A stretch of DNA of 64,000 bases. Source: Alphaproteobacteria bacterium (GTDB lineage: Bacteria; Pseudomonadota; Alphaproteobacteria; Geminicoccales; Geminicoccaceae). The stretch spans positions 1 through 64,000 of the forward strand of contig JALSGP010000006.1 in assembly GCA_026982705.1 (NCBI GenBank), written 5' to 3'. Each line of letters starts with the position of its first letter. The first letter of the stretch is position 1. Made by a program: the position numbers and the translations under genes. The notes beneath the pieces are model-generated. The model was given only the letters and a program-made list of their open reading frames with translations. It was not told the origin of the DNA and did not search any database. Of the stretch, positions 18,938-27,931 are shown one piece after another.

Positions 18938-19704
18938 AACCGGCGCAGCACCGCCCGCTCGATGCCGCGCAGCAGCGCGTGGAGGACGAGACCGCTCGCG
19001 GCCAGCAGCACCAGGGCCGCGTACATGCGGGGGATGTCCAGCCGCCAGCCGGCTTCGAGGATGCGGAAGGCGAGGCCGGCGCGGCTGCCGGCGTGACCGG
19101 CGGCGAACTCGGCCACCACCGCCCCCACCAGCGCCAGCGTGCCCCCCACCCTGAGTCCCGCGAGGAGATGGGGCAGCGCCGTCGGCAGCCGCAGATGGAC
19201 CAGCTCCTGCCAGCGGCTCGCGTGGTAGAGGGCGAAGAGGCGCCGCTCCGCCGTTCCGGCCCGTTCCAGCCCACTCAGGGTGCCGGCCAGTACCGGGAAG
19301 AAGGCCACCAGCGCCGCACACAGCACCAGCGCCGTCTCCACCCGCTCCACGTAGAGCAGGATCACCGGCGCCACCGCCACCAGCGGGATCACCTGCAGGG
19401 TCACCGCCAGCGGCAGCAGCGCCGCCTCCAGCAGCGGCGAGAGGGCGATGGCGAGGGCGAGGAGGATCCCGCCCGCGGCGGCCACCACGAGCGCGCCGAG
19501 GGTGACGGCGAGGGTCACCGCCAGTGCCGGCAGCAGCACCGGCAGGCCCTCCACCAGCGCCCGCCCCACGGCGAGGGGACCGGGCAGGATCCAGTGGGGC
19601 ACGCCGGAAAGACGCACGGCGAGCTCCCAGCCGCCCCCCAGCAGCAACGGCACGGCGAGGCGCAGCACGAGCCCCGGTCGGCGGAGGACTCCGATCCTCC
19701 TCAT
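18910..19704 (-). CDS. ABC transporter permease (SsuC/TauC/ThiX type)
   Basis: 264 residues with about six hydrophobic helices and the EAA-type loop (RLPTALPHLLAGLRVGGTLALVGAVVAEF) of the BPD_transp_1 family that contacts the ATPase. ATG 19704 overlaps the stop of the ATPase gene (ATGA), so the order on the minus strand is binding protein, ATPase, permease, all coupled. It forms the membrane channel of the importer below. The longer frame upstream lies inside the ATPase gene and is not used. Confidence 0.88.
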   Translation of the reverse strand: MRRIGVLRRPGLVLRLAVPLLLGGGWELAVRLSGVPHWILPGPLAVGRALVEGLPVLLPALAVTLAVTLGALVVAAAGGILLALAIALSPLLEAALLPLAVTLQVIPLVAVAPVILLYVERVETALVLCAALVAFFPVLAGTLSGLERAGTAERRLFALYHASRWQELVHLRLPTALPHLLAGLRVGGTLALVGAVVAEFAAGHAGSRAGLAFRILEAGWRLDIPRMYAALVLLAASGLVLHALLRGIERAVLRRFHLAPREGS

Positions 19705-20465
19705 GCCGCCGCCTCCGTGGCGCCGCTCCGGGCCAGCGCCGCCAGCACCGTCCGGCAGAGCTCGGCGAAGCGGGCGGACGTGCGGAAGGCGGCATCGCGG
19801 GGATGGGGTTCGTGGACGGGGATCTCGGCGACGATGCGGCCGGGGCGCGGGCCCATCACCAGCACCCGTTGGGCCAGATAGACGCTCTCGTAGACGGAGT
19901 GGGTGACGAAGAGCACGGTGAAGCGCCGCGCCAGCCACAGCCGCTGCAGCTCGTCGTCGAGGCGGAAGCGGGCCAGTTCGTCGAGGGCGGCGAAGGGCTC
20001 GTCCATCAGCACCAGTCGCGGATCGGTGACCAGCGCCCGCGCCACCGCCACCCGCATGCGCATGCCGCCCGAGAGCTCGTCCGGATGGAGGCGGGGCAGC
20101 GCGGCGAGACCCACGGTGCGCAGCAGCGCCGCCACCCGCCCGTCGATCTCCGCCCGCGGCCGGCGCAGCAGCCGCAGCGGCAGGGCGACATTGTGCCAGA
20201 CGTCGAGCCAGGGCAGCAGCACCGGTTCCTGGAAGACGAAGCCGACGGAGCCCGGTGGCGGCGGATCCTCCCGTCGCCGCACGCGGCCGGCGGTGGGAGC
20301 GAGGAGGCCGGCGGCGATGTGGAGGGTGGTGGTCTTGCCGCAGCCGGAGGGGCCGAGGAGGGCGGTGAAGGACCCCTCGGCGAGGGCGAGGTCGAGGCCG
20401 TCGAGGGCGTGGAGGCCGTTGGGATAGACGTGGCGGACGCCCTCGAGGGCGAGGACGGTGTTCAT
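19701..20465 (-). CDS. ABC transporter ATP-binding protein (SsuB/ThiZ type)
   Basis: 254 residues. Walker A GPSGCGKTT (38-46), Q-loop FVFQEPVLLPW, signature LSGGM (131-135), Walker B LVLMDEPFAALD (151-162) and the switch His in FVTHSV are all intact. The family energises uptake of sulfonates, nitrate, taurine or pyrimidine precursors with SsuC-type permeases. Starts and stops overlap by four bases with both neighbours, so it is the middle gene of a three-gene importer operon. Confidence 0.92.
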   Translation of the reverse strand: MNTVLALEGVRHVYPNGLHALDGLDLALAEGSFTALLGPSGCGKTTTLHIAAGLLAPTAGRVRRREDPPPPGSVGFVFQEPVLLPWLDVWHNVALPLRLLRRPRAEIDGRVAALLRTVGLAALPRLHPDELSGGMRMRVAVARALVTDPRLVLMDEPFAALDELARFRLDDELQRLWLARRFTVLFVTHSVYESVYLAQRVLVMGPRPGRIVAEIPVHEPHPRDAAFRTSARFAELCRTVLAALARSGATEAAA

Positions 20466-21493
20466 CGTCCGCGCTGGAGGGCGGCCTTGCGCTCGAGACC
20501 GTGGCCCCGGTTGACGAAATCGAGGGTGAAGGCCTCGCGCCAGGGAAGCCCGGCCGGGACCACGTCGGCCTTCACCATGCGGTCGTGGAAGTCCCGCCAG
20601 CGCGCCTCGGTCATGGCCCCGATGCCGAGGGTGAGGGCGTCACCGGAATCGACGATGCCGTGGGCGATCAGCCTGCGACGGGCGCAGGCGAGGAAGGACT
20701 CGCTCATCTCCGGATTCTCGCGGCGGATGAGGGCATGGGCCGGCTCGGGGTCGCCGTAGAGATAGTCGTACCAGCCCTCGATGGAGGCGTCGACGAAGCG
20801 GCGGATGGCATCGCGGCGCCGTTCCAGCAGGTCGCGGCGCACCTGCAGGATGTTGGCGTAGGTGGTCCAGCCGGCATCCGCCAGCATCAGGACCCGCGGC
20901 TCGAAACCGCCCACCTCCCGCACGATGCAGGGCTCGGCGGTGACATAGGCCTGCATCACCACCTCGCGGTCGGCGAGGAAGGGGGCGGGATTGAAGGTGT
21001 AGGGACGGAGCTGGTCGTCGGAGAGACCATGGAGCCGCTTCAGCCACCGCCACCAGGTGAGCCGGTCCTCGGTGGCCACCAGCAGCGTGCGGCCGCGGAG
21101 ATCGGCGAAGTCGTCGATGCCGGCATCGGGATGGGCCAGGAGCGCCTGGGGCGGCTTCTGGAAGAAGGCGGCGACGGCCACCACCGGCACCCCCTGTTCG
21201 ACGAAGTTGAAGGAGATCAGCATGTTGTCGGCGAGGCCCAGATCGAGGCGGCCGGCGGCGAGGAGCTGGGCGTGGGGCACCTGCGGGCCCCCTTGGCGGA
21301 TCTCCACCTCCAGCCCGTAGCGCGCGTAGATGCCGGTGGCGAGGGCCTGGTAGAAGCCGCCATATTCCGCCTCCGCCACCCAGTTGAGACCGAAGACCAC
21401 CCGCTCGCCGGCGCGGGCGGCGGGGACGGCGGAAAGGAGGAACGACAGCGCCAGCAGCAGTGACGGCACGCCGGAACGGAGGCGGCGCGGCAT
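20462..21493 (-). CDS. ABC substrate-binding protein, NMT1/THI5-like
   Basis: 343 residues. A Sec signal peptide (LLLALSFLLSAVPAARA) precedes a mature part beginning VVFGLNWVAEAEYGGFYQALATGIY, then YGLEVEIRQGGPQVPHAQLLAAGRLDLGLADN. This is the NMT1/THI5 domain of periplasmic proteins that bind aminopyrimidines (ThiY) or aromatic and sulfur compounds. Pyrimidine (HMP) precursor uptake for thiamine is possible, but no thiamine gene is adjacent and no TPP riboswitch is visible upstream, so the ligand is left open. ATG 21493 gives a complete signal peptide. Confidence 0.87.
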   Translation of the reverse strand: MPRRLRSGVPSLLLALSFLLSAVPAARAGERVVFGLNWVAEAEYGGFYQALATGIYARYGLEVEIRQGGPQVPHAQLLAAGRLDLGLADNMLISFNFVEQGVPVVAVAAFFQKPPQALLAHPDAGIDDFADLRGRTLLVATEDRLTWWRWLKRLHGLSDDQLRPYTFNPAPFLADREVVMQAYVTAEPCIVREVGGFEPRVLMLADAGWTTYANILQVRRDLLERRRDAIRRFVDASIEGWYDYLYGDPEPAHALIRRENPEMSESFLACARRRLIAHGIVDSGDALTLGIGAMTEARWRDFHDRMVKADVVPAGLPWREAFTLDFVNRGHGLERKAALQRGR

Positions 21494-21560
21494 GGAGCCT
21501 CTCCCGTGCTCGGGACCGCGCCGACACATAGCCGCCCGCGCGGTCCCCGCAAGGGCGGCT

Positions 21561-22391
21561 TCAGGGATCTCCGGGGCCGGGGCGGATGCCGGCGAGGAGA
21601 AGGCGGAGGTCGAGTCCGCCCCCCACCAGCGGACCCACGCGCCGGTGGAAGGGATCGAAACCGGCACGGGCGAGCTGACGGCGGGAGCGGCGGGCGAGAC
21701 GGGCGGGCAGGCGCACCAGCGGGTCGGGATCGGCGGGGAGCGGGAAGGCCTCCGCCGCCGCCTCCAGCAGCCGTCGCACCGCCTCCGCCAGTTCGGGCAC
21801 GGCGATGCCGCCGGCGCGGGCGAGCGTGCGTCGCGCCGGCAGCAGCTCCCGCGGCACGAGGGCGATGCCCCGGCGGGCGTAGGCCCGCGACGAACGGAGG
21901 AGGCCGGCGGCGCCGTAGGCGGCACCGGCCCGGAAGGCGGCCTCGCGCAGCGCCGGTGGTCGGCCCGCCAGCTCGGCCAGCAGGGCGTGGAGGCGGCCGG
22001 CGGTGGCGCGGGCGTGGTCGAGATAGGCGGCGACGGTGGGAAAGCCCCGCGCCTCCACCAGCGCCTCGCGGGCGGGGAGGGTGGCCAGCAGGGCCCTCCG
22101 CACCGGTTCGCCCCGCACGGCATCGGCGAGAAGGGCGAGGGCGGGATGGCCCTCCCCGCGTCCCGCCTCCAGCGCCTCCCGCCACCAGGCGAGGCGGACC
22201 AGCGCCACCATGTCCTCGCCGGCCTCCTCGCAGGCACGGGCCAGCTCGGCGTGGACCAGCAGGGCGGCGGCGAAGGGGGCCCGCAGGGCGGGTGCGGCGA
22301 AGACGGCGAGCGGCGCCCGCTCGGGATCGAGGCGGCGCAGTTCCGCAAGCAGTGTCGTCACCCGCACCGGTTCGCCCACCGTCGTCTCCAC
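21561..22391 (-). CDS. Squalene/phytoene synthase family protein (NDUFAF6-like)
   Basis: About 276 residues with the trans-isoprenyl synthase fold signature VALVRLAWWREALEAGRG and a later YGAAGLLRSSRAYARRG helix. The two Asp-rich metal motifs of true squalene or phytoene synthases are not clear, which fits the NDUFAF6-like branch found next to secDF in alphaproteobacteria; its mitochondrial homologue helps assemble respiratory complex I. A catalytic prenyl synthase role is therefore unlikely. GTG 22391 follows GAGGGCGG; the frame is open to 22469, but that part is not conserved-looking. Confidence 0.75.
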   Translation of the reverse strand: METTVGEPVRVTTLLAELRRLDPERAPLAVFAAPALRAPFAAALLVHAELARACEEAGEDMVALVRLAWWREALEAGRGEGHPALALLADAVRGEPVRRALLATLPAREALVEARGFPTVAAYLDHARATAGRLHALLAELAGRPPALREAAFRAGAAYGAAGLLRSSRAYARRGIALVPRELLPARRTLARAGGIAVPELAEAVRRLLEAAAEAFPLPADPDPLVRLPARLARRSRRQLARAGFDPFHRRVGPLVGGGLDLRLLLAGIRPGPGDP

Positions 22392-22535
22392 CCGCCCTCG
22401 CCCTTGCCTCGCTCCGGGGCCGGGGTTAGAGCGGGTGCGCCCGAGGGCACGACCCCTTCCGCCCCGCACTCCGGCTGCCTATCTGCGGGCCGGAGCACGG
22501 GAGACCGCCTGCAACCGGAGGAGAGGAGAAGGGCC

Positions 22536-23144
22536 ATGGCGTTCGAACTGCCGGATCTTCCCTACCCCTACGACTCGCTGGAGCCGTACATCTCGTCCAC
22601 CACGATGCATCTCCACCACGACAAGCACCACGCCACCTACGTCAACAATCTCAACAACCTCGTCGAGGGTACCGAGCTGGAGAACAAGAGCCTCGAGGAG
22701 ATCGTCACCGCCACCTACAACGATCCCGCCCGCGAGGCGATCTTCAACAACGCGGGCCAGCACTGGAACCACTGCCTGTTCTGGCGGGTGATGAAGAAGG
22801 GTGGCGGCGGCAAGCCCGGCGGCGAACTGCTCCGGCGCATCGAGGACGCCTTCGGTTCCTTCGAGGCGTGGCGGGAGAAGTTCAAGGAGGCGGCGGTGAC
22901 CGTCTTCGGCTCGGGCTGGGCGTGGCTGGCGCTGGACGGTGACGAGCTCAAGGTCCTCAAGACCCCGAACGGCGTCAATCCGCTGGTCTTCGGCATGACG
23001 CCCCTCCTCGGCATCGACGTGTGGGAGCACGCCTACTATCTCGACTATCAGAACCGTCGGCCCGAGTACGTGGCCGCCTTCATCAACCATCTGATCGACT
23101 GGGAGGCGGTGGAGGGGGAACTGCAGAGGGCCCTCGCTTCCTGA
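22536..23144 (+). CDS. sodB: Superoxide dismutase [Fe]
   Basis: 202 residues converting superoxide to oxygen and peroxide in the cytoplasm. Metal ligands His27, His79 (QHWNH), Asp161 and His165 (DVWEHAY) are in place. Gln75 in NNAGQHWNH, on the N-terminal side of the second His, is the hallmark of the iron form (the manganese form has its Gln elsewhere). ATG 22536 is preceded by GGAGAGGAGAAGGG, a very strong ribosome site consistent with high expression. It lies on the plus strand between two minus-strand genes that are usually contiguous. Confidence 0.96.
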   Translation: MAFELPDLPYPYDSLEPYISSTTMHLHHDKHHATYVNNLNNLVEGTELENKSLEEIVTATYNDPAREAIFNNAGQHWNHCLFWRVMKKGGGGKPGGELLRRIEDAFGSFEAWREKFKEAAVTVFGSGWAWLALDGDELKVLKTPNGVNPLVFGMTPLLGIDVWEHAYYLDYQNRRPEYVAAFINHLIDWEAVEGELQRALAS

Positions 23145-23166
23145 GCCACCGGTGAACGAGCGTCAC

Positions 23167-23188
23167 GGGGGCCGGGCGACCGGCCCCC
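23167..23188. terminator. Bidirectional terminator after sodB
   Basis: A 9-bp perfect stem, GGGGGCCGG (23167-23175) with CCGGCCCCC (23180-23188), has loop GCGA and sits between the convergent sodB and Mth938-like stops. The plus-strand tail is CTTCGCGTTC, and the stem is preceded by CAC. Confidence 0.75.
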
Positions 23189-23196
23189 CTTCGCGT

Positions 23197-23583
23197 TCAA
23201 CGTTCGTCGCCACCCGGCGGCAGCAGCAGCGCCGCCACCCGCCGGTCCTCGGCCAGCAACAGATTGAAGGTGCGGCAGGCGGCGGCGGTGGTCATGGCCT
23301 CCAGGGCGATGCCCCGGTGGCGCAGTGCCGCCCGGAGGGCCGCGGACGGTGCGACGAAGTGCGTCCCGGTCCCCAGCAGCAGCAGATCGAGCCCGTCGAG
23401 GGCGAGGGACTCCAGCAGCGCCGGCGTCAGCGCCTCGGGGCCGGGGGCCGCCACCGTCGTCACGCCCTCGGCCCGGACCAGCACGGCGCCCCGCCAGCGC
23501 ACGCCGGAGATGAGGAAACCGCCGGGGCCGTAGGACCGGATGTGCGGGCGATCGGCCGGTGGGGTCAGGGGTTCCAGGTCCAC
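23197..23583 (-). CDS. Mth938-like domain protein (DUF498, NDUFAF3-like)
   Basis: 128 residues with the Mth938 fold: IRSYGPGGFLISGVRWRGAVLVRAEGV, then LDLLLLGTGTHFVAPSAALRAAL, then ALEAMTTAAACRTFNLLLAEDRRVAALLLP. In alphaproteobacteria this gene sits downstream of secF, and mitochondrial NDUFAF3 is the homologue needed for complex I assembly. GTG 23583 follows GGAGGCGGCC and begins 11 bases after the secF stop, so it belongs to the yajC-secD-secF operon. Confidence 0.88.
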   Translation of the reverse strand: MDLEPLTPPADRPHIRSYGPGGFLISGVRWRGAVLVRAEGVTTVAAPGPEALTPALLESLALDGLDLLLLGTGTHFVAPSAALRAALRHRGIALEAMTTAAACRTFNLLLAEDRRVAALLLPPGGDER

Positions 23584-23593
23584 GGCCGCCTCC

Positions 23594-24535
23594 TCAGGAT
23601 CCGGTGGCCGGCGCCGGCTCCGCGAGCGCGGCCCGTCGCAGGCCGAAGTGGATGAGAACGGGCGCGGCGATGTAGACGCTGGAATAGGTGCCGGCCAGCA
23701 CGCCCCAGATCATGGCGAAGATGAACCCCTCGATCACCTTCGGCCCGACGACGAACAGCACCACCAGCGCGATGAGGGTGGTGATCGAGGTCATGAGGGT
23801 GCGGGCGAGGGTCTCGTTGAGACTGCGGTCGATGAGAGGTTCGAGCGGCGTGGTCTTGTAGCGGCGCAGGTTCTCACGGATGCGGTCGTAGATCACCACC
23901 GTGTCGTTGAGCGAATAGCCGACGATGGTGAGGATGGCGGCCACCGTGGCGAGGTTGAATTCGTAACCGGTGACGACGAACAGGCCGAGGGTGGTGAGCA
24001 CGTCGTGGAACAGCGCCACGATGGCCCCGGCCCCGAACTGCCATTCGAAGCGGAACCAGATGTAGATCAGCACCAGCACCAGCGCGAGGCCGACCGCCAG
24101 CACCCCGTTCCAGAACAGCTCGCGGCTCACCTTGGGGCCGACGTATTCGGCACGCCGGAACTCGATGCCCTCGCCGAAGGCCCCCACCAGCGCCTTCTTG
24201 ACGATCTCGATGGCGGCCTGCTGGGCTTCCCGGTCGCCCTCCTGCCGTTCGATGCGGATCAGCACCTCCCGCTCGTCGCCGAAGTTCTGCAGCTCCACCT
24301 GGCCGAGATCCAGCTCGCCCAGCACCCTCCTCATGGCGGCGAGATCCGCCGGCCCCGGCATGCGCACTTCCAGCAGCGAGCCGCCGCGGAAGTCGATGCC
24401 GAGGTTGAGGCCCACGCCGAAGACCAGCAGCAGCGAGAGCACCACCAGCGCCGCGGAGGTCAGCATCGCGGGCAGGCGCCAGCGCATGAAGGGGACGTGG
24501 GCGTCGTCGGGGATGAAGCGGGGCAGGAGGCGCAT
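23594..24535 (-). CDS. secF: Protein translocase subunit SecF
   Basis: 313 residues with six transmembrane segments and the first periplasmic domain. FGVGLNLGIDFRGGSLLEVRMPG is the SecF hallmark, and GYSLNDTVVIYDRIRENLRR and TSITTLIALVVLFVVG are the conserved core helices. With SecD it uses the proton motive force to pull exported proteins from SecYEG. It starts 16 bases after secD. Confidence 0.97.
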   Translation of the reverse strand: MRLLPRFIPDDAHVPFMRWRLPAMLTSAALVVLSLLLVFGVGLNLGIDFRGGSLLEVRMPGPADLAAMRRVLGELDLGQVELQNFGDEREVLIRIERQEGDREAQQAAIEIVKKALVGAFGEGIEFRRAEYVGPKVSRELFWNGVLAVGLALVLVLIYIWFRFEWQFGAGAIVALFHDVLTTLGLFVVTGYEFNLATVAAILTIVGYSLNDTVVIYDRIRENLRRYKTTPLEPLIDRSLNETLARTLMTSITTLIALVVLFVVGPKVIEGFIFAMIWGVLAGTYSSVYIAAPVLIHFGLRRAALAEPAPATGS

Positions 24536-24550
24536 GGCGCGGATCCGTCC

Positions 24551-26158
24551 TCACAGCGGGATGGTGGCCGGGCGGGCGCGCGTGTACCAGCCGAACACCA
24601 CCACCCGGGTGAGCATGATGGCGGTGAACATGGTGGTGAGCACGCCGATGGAGAGGGTGACGGCGAAGCCCTTCACGGGACCGGTACCGAACTGGAACAG
24701 GACGAGGGCCGCGATGAGGGTGGTGAGATTGGCGTCCACCACCGCCCGCAACGCCTCGCGGAAGCCGGTGTCGATGGCCGAGAGCGGCGGCCGCCCGCGC
24801 CGCATCTCCTCGCGGATGCGCTCGAAGATGAGGACGTTGGAGTCCACCGCCATGCCGATGGTGAGGACGATGCCGGCGATGCCGGGCAGGGTGAGGGTGG
24901 CCTCCAGCAGCGAGAGGGCGCCGACGATCAGGAAGAGATTGGCCACCAGCGCCAGATCCGCGAACAGGCCGAAGAGGCCGTAGTAGGCCAGCATGAACAG
25001 GGCCACCAGCACCAGGGCCAGCAGGCTCGCGATCTTGCCGGCGCGCACGGAATCGGCGCCGAGTTCCGGGCCGACGCTGCGCTCTTCCACCACCTCCAGG
25101 GGTGCCGGCAGGGCACCGGCCCGCAGCAGGATGGCGAGCTCGTTGGCGGTCTCCACGGTGAAGCCGCCCTCGATGATGCCGGAGCCGCCGAGGATGGGCT
25201 CGCGGATGCGGGGAGCGCTGATGACCTTGCCGTCGAGGACGATGGCGAAGAGCCGGCCCACGTTCTCGCGGGTGATCTCGGCGAAGCGGCGGGCGCCCAC
25301 CGAATCGAAGCGGAAGGCCACCACCGGCTGGCCGTTCTGGAAGGAGACGCGGGCATCCACCAGATGCTCGCCCGAGAGTTCCACCCGCCGTTTCAGCACA
25401 TAGTGGGAGGGTCCGCGGTCGTCGGCGGCGGGCACCAGCATGTCCCCCGGCGGCAGCCGGCCGGCCAGCGCCTCCTGCACGCTCGCCTCCATGTCCACGA
25501 GATGGAAGGTGAGGCGCGCCGTCCTCCCCAGCAGACGCTTGATCCGTTCCGGATCGCGCTCGCCCGGCACCTGGACCAGGATGCGATTCTCGCCCTGGCG
25601 CTGGATGGTGGGCTCGCGGGTGCCGAGCTCGTCGATCCGCCGGCGGACCACCTCGAGGGACTGGCTCACCGCCGAGTCCACCAGCATCTCGTAGCCGTGA
25701 TCGGAGAGGCGGATCACCACCCGGCCGTCGTCGCGGACGGTGATGTCGAACTCGCGGCGACCGGTCGGCCCCCCGAAGGGACCGGCCACCAGTTGCGGAT
25801 TGATCTCCCCGAGCTTCTCGAGGGCGAGATCGCGCTGGGCCGGATCCACCAGGGTGAAGGTGACCTCGTCGCCGCGCACGGCGAGCCCGCGATAGCCGAT
25901 GCGGGCCGGGCGCAGCACCCGGCGGATGTCGGAGAGGAGGTTCTCCAGTCGCTCGCGCACCAGCGTCTCGACGTCCACCTCCAGGAGCAGGTGGGATCCG
26001 CCCTGGAGATCGAGACCGAGGACGATCTGACGCTTGGGCACCCAGTCGGGCAGGCGGTCGAGGGTGGTGCGCTCGAAGAGATTGGGCAGGCTCGCGAGGA
26101 TCCCGATCAGCACCGCGCCCACCACCACGACGATCCGCCAGGGCGCGAGATAGGCCAT
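24551..26158 (-). CDS. secD: Protein translocase subunit SecD
   Basis: 535 residues. The N-terminal transmembrane helix is followed by LGLDLQGGSHLLLEVD (the SecD signature), a large periplasmic domain with SVGARRFAEITRENVGRLFAIVLDG, and five C-terminal helices with GIVLTIGMAVDSNVLIFERIREE. It is the partner of SecF in late-stage protein export. The start ATG 26158 lies four bases after the yajC stop. Confidence 0.97.
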   Translation of the reverse strand: MAYLAPWRIVVVVGAVLIGILASLPNLFERTTLDRLPDWVPKRQIVLGLDLQGGSHLLLEVDVETLVRERLENLLSDIRRVLRPARIGYRGLAVRGDEVTFTLVDPAQRDLALEKLGEINPQLVAGPFGGPTGRREFDITVRDDGRVVIRLSDHGYEMLVDSAVSQSLEVVRRRIDELGTREPTIQRQGENRILVQVPGERDPERIKRLLGRTARLTFHLVDMEASVQEALAGRLPPGDMLVPAADDRGPSHYVLKRRVELSGEHLVDARVSFQNGQPVVAFRFDSVGARRFAEITRENVGRLFAIVLDGKVISAPRIREPILGGSGIIEGGFTVETANELAILLRAGALPAPLEVVEERSVGPELGADSVRAGKIASLLALVLVALFMLAYYGLFGLFADLALVANLFLIVGALSLLEATLTLPGIAGIVLTIGMAVDSNVLIFERIREEMRRGRPPLSAIDTGFREALRAVVDANLTTLIAALVLFQFGTGPVKGFAVTLSIGVLTTMFTAIMLTRVVVFGWYTRARPATIPL

Positions 26159-26161
26159 GGT

Positions 26162-26566
26162 TCAGCCCTGCTTCTTCGACGGGAACAGCCGGGCCAGCAG
26201 CCCGCCGCCGGAGCCGGAGGAGGAGGGCGCCGGCTGATTGGCCGGCTGGGGCTGCTTGTCGAGGCGTTCGGCGATGGTGGGCTTGACCACCCGCACCTGC
26301 ACGCCCTGGGCGATCTCCAGGGTGACGGTGTTGTCCTGATCGTCCACCTTGACGATGCGCCCGATGATCCCACCGCCGGTGACGACGCGATCGCCCTTGC
26401 GGAGACTCTGGAGCATCTGCTGATGCTCCTTCATCTTCTTCTGCTGGGGACGGATGAGCAGGAACCAGAAGACCGCGAAGATGAGGATGAGCGGCAGCAG
26501 CGAGACGAAGAAATCGCCACCGCCGGCGGGCCCGCCCGCGGCCTGGGCGTATGCCGGAGTGATCAT
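26162..26566 (-). CDS. yajC: Preprotein translocase subunit YajC
   Basis: 134 residues. One transmembrane helix (LLPLILIFAVFWFLLIRPQQKKMKEHQQML) is followed by the small cytoplasmic domain LRKGDRVVTGGGIIGRIVKVDDQDNTVTLEIAQGV. A C-terminal extension of about 35 residues rich in Pro, Gln and Ser is added. YajC associates with SecDF. It is the first gene of the secDF operon. Confidence 0.95.
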   Translation of the reverse strand: MITPAYAQAAGGPAGGGDFFVSLLPLILIFAVFWFLLIRPQQKKMKEHQQMLQSLRKGDRVVTGGGIIGRIVKVDDQDNTVTLEIAQGVQVRVVKPTIAERLDKQPQPANQPAPSSSGSGGGLLARLFPSKKQG

Positions 26567-26652
26567 GTCGGCTCCTCTCCGAAGGACGGGGGTTCGCGCC
26601 GAGCGGGACTATAGGCCGGCATCCGCCCGATGCAACGCGTCCTCCCGTCCCC

Positions 26653-27321
26653 TCAGGCGAAGGCGAGGCGCAGCGCCGCGGCGGTGGCGAAGGGCGCCAG
26701 CGCCAGGGCGACCATGAGCATCGCCCCCAGCACCAGGAGCTGGGTGCCGCCGCCCAGTCCCAGCAGATAGCCGTCCACCGCCGACACACCGAAGACCAGG
26801 ACCGGGATGTAGAGGGGGAGCACCAGCAGTGCCATGGTGGCGGTCCCGCGGCGGCTGCCCAGCATCAGCGCCGCGCCGATGGCACCGATCAGGGTGAGGG
26901 TGGGCGTGCCGAGGACGAGGGCCACCGGCAGCACCCACAGGGCCTCCGCCGGCAGCGCCATGAGCACGGCCAGGAGCGGCGAGACCAGCACCAGCAGCAG
27001 ACCGCTGGTGAGCCAGTGGGCGAGGCACTTGCCCAGGACCAGCAGTTCCAGCGGCTCCGGCGACAGCACCAGCAGCTCCAGCGAACCGTCCTCGAAATCG
27101 CCCTGGAACATGCGTTCCAGGGAGAGGAGGACGGCGAAGAGGGCCAGCACCCAGATGACGCCGGCCCCGATGCGGGTCAGCACGTCGGGCGAGGCGCCCA
27201 CGCCGAGCGGGAACAGGGAGAGGGCGAGGGCGAAGAAGACGGCGCCCACCAGCGTCTCCGCCGGCCGCCGCACGGCGATGCGCAGATCGCGGAGGGCGAC
27301 GGCGAGGAGCGCCCGGATCAC
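26653..27321 (-). CDS. ccmB: Heme exporter protein CcmB
   Basis: 222 residues with six hydrophobic helices. The family signature LERMFQGDFEDGSLELLVLSPEPLELLVLGK is clear. CcmB is the membrane subunit of the CcmAB(C) ABC complex of system I cytochrome c maturation. GTG 27321 overlaps the ccmA stop (GTGA). No ccmC follows; the next gene is yajC, so the rest of the ccm set must lie elsewhere. Confidence 0.92.
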   Translation of the reverse strand: MIRALLAVALRDLRIAVRRPAETLVGAVFFALALSLFPLGVGASPDVLTRIGAGVIWVLALFAVLLSLERMFQGDFEDGSLELLVLSPEPLELLVLGKCLAHWLTSGLLLVLVSPLLAVLMALPAEALWVLPVALVLGTPTLTLIGAIGAALMLGSRRGTATMALLVLPLYIPVLVFGVSAVDGYLLGLGGGTQLLVLGAMLMVALALAPFATAAALRLAFA

Positions 27322-27929
27322 GCCGCCGCTCCGAAGTCGAGCACCAGGGGATCGTCGAGGGCGACGTCGCCGTGGCTGGCGACGATGCAGATGCCGCCCG
27401 CCGCGCGATGGTCCCGCAGCAGCGCCTCCAGCCGGGCCCGGCTGGAGGCGTCCAGCCCCACCCCGGGCTCGTCCAGCAGCCACAGCGGCCGCGGGGTCAG
27501 CAGCAGGCGGGCGAGGGCGAGACGGCGCCTCTGCCCCGAGGAGAGATGGCGAGCGGGCCGCTCGGCCAGGGGGGCGAGGTCGAAGGCGGCGAGGGCGGTC
27601 TCCACGTCCCCCGCGCCGCCGACGAGGGCCGCCTGGAAGGCCAGGTTCTCGCGCACCGTGAGGGCCGCCGTCGCGCCGTCGCGATGACCAACGAAGTGGA
27701 AGCGGGCGCGGAACTCGGGGCTGCGCGGATCCACCGGCGTCCCCTCCCAGCGGAGGATGCCGGCGGCGGGCGGCAGCAGACCGGCCAGAATCAGCAAGAG
27801 GCTCGACTTGCCGGCGCCGTTGGGTCCGCGCAGCCACAGCGCGTCGCCCGGGGCCAGCGCGAAGTCGAGCCGGGCGAAGACCGGCCGGCCGCCGCGGACG
27901 CAGGCGAGGTCGTGCGCCTCGAACCGCAC
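27318..27929 (-). CDS. ccmA: Cytochrome c biogenesis ATPase CcmA
   Basis: 203 residues. Short ABC ATPase with Walker A GPNGAGKSS (35-43), signature LSSGQRRRLALARLLL, Walker B LWLLDEPGVGLD and the switch His in VASHG. The phrase RFHFVGHRDGATAALTVRENLAF is typical of CcmA, which powers release of holo-CcmE. GTG 27929 begins two bases after the preceding ligase gene stop, suggesting coupling. Confidence 0.92.
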   Translation of the reverse strand: MRFEAHDLACVRGGRPVFARLDFALAPGDALWLRGPNGAGKSSLLLILAGLLPPAAGILRWEGTPVDPRSPEFRARFHFVGHRDGATAALTVRENLAFQAALVGGAGDVETALAAFDLAPLAERPARHLSSGQRRRLALARLLLTPRPLWLLDEPGVGLDASSRARLEALLRDHRAAGGICIVASHGDVALDDPLVLDFGAAA

Positions 27930-27931
27930 GT

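Noticed and set aside
16403-19795. An 1130-codon minus-strand frame across bamB and der
   Set aside because: It is antisense to two unmistakable genes and has an amino-acid mixture unlike real proteins.
21494-21560. TPP riboswitch before the NMT1/THI5-like importer
   Set aside because: The short gap lacks the conserved THI-box segments.
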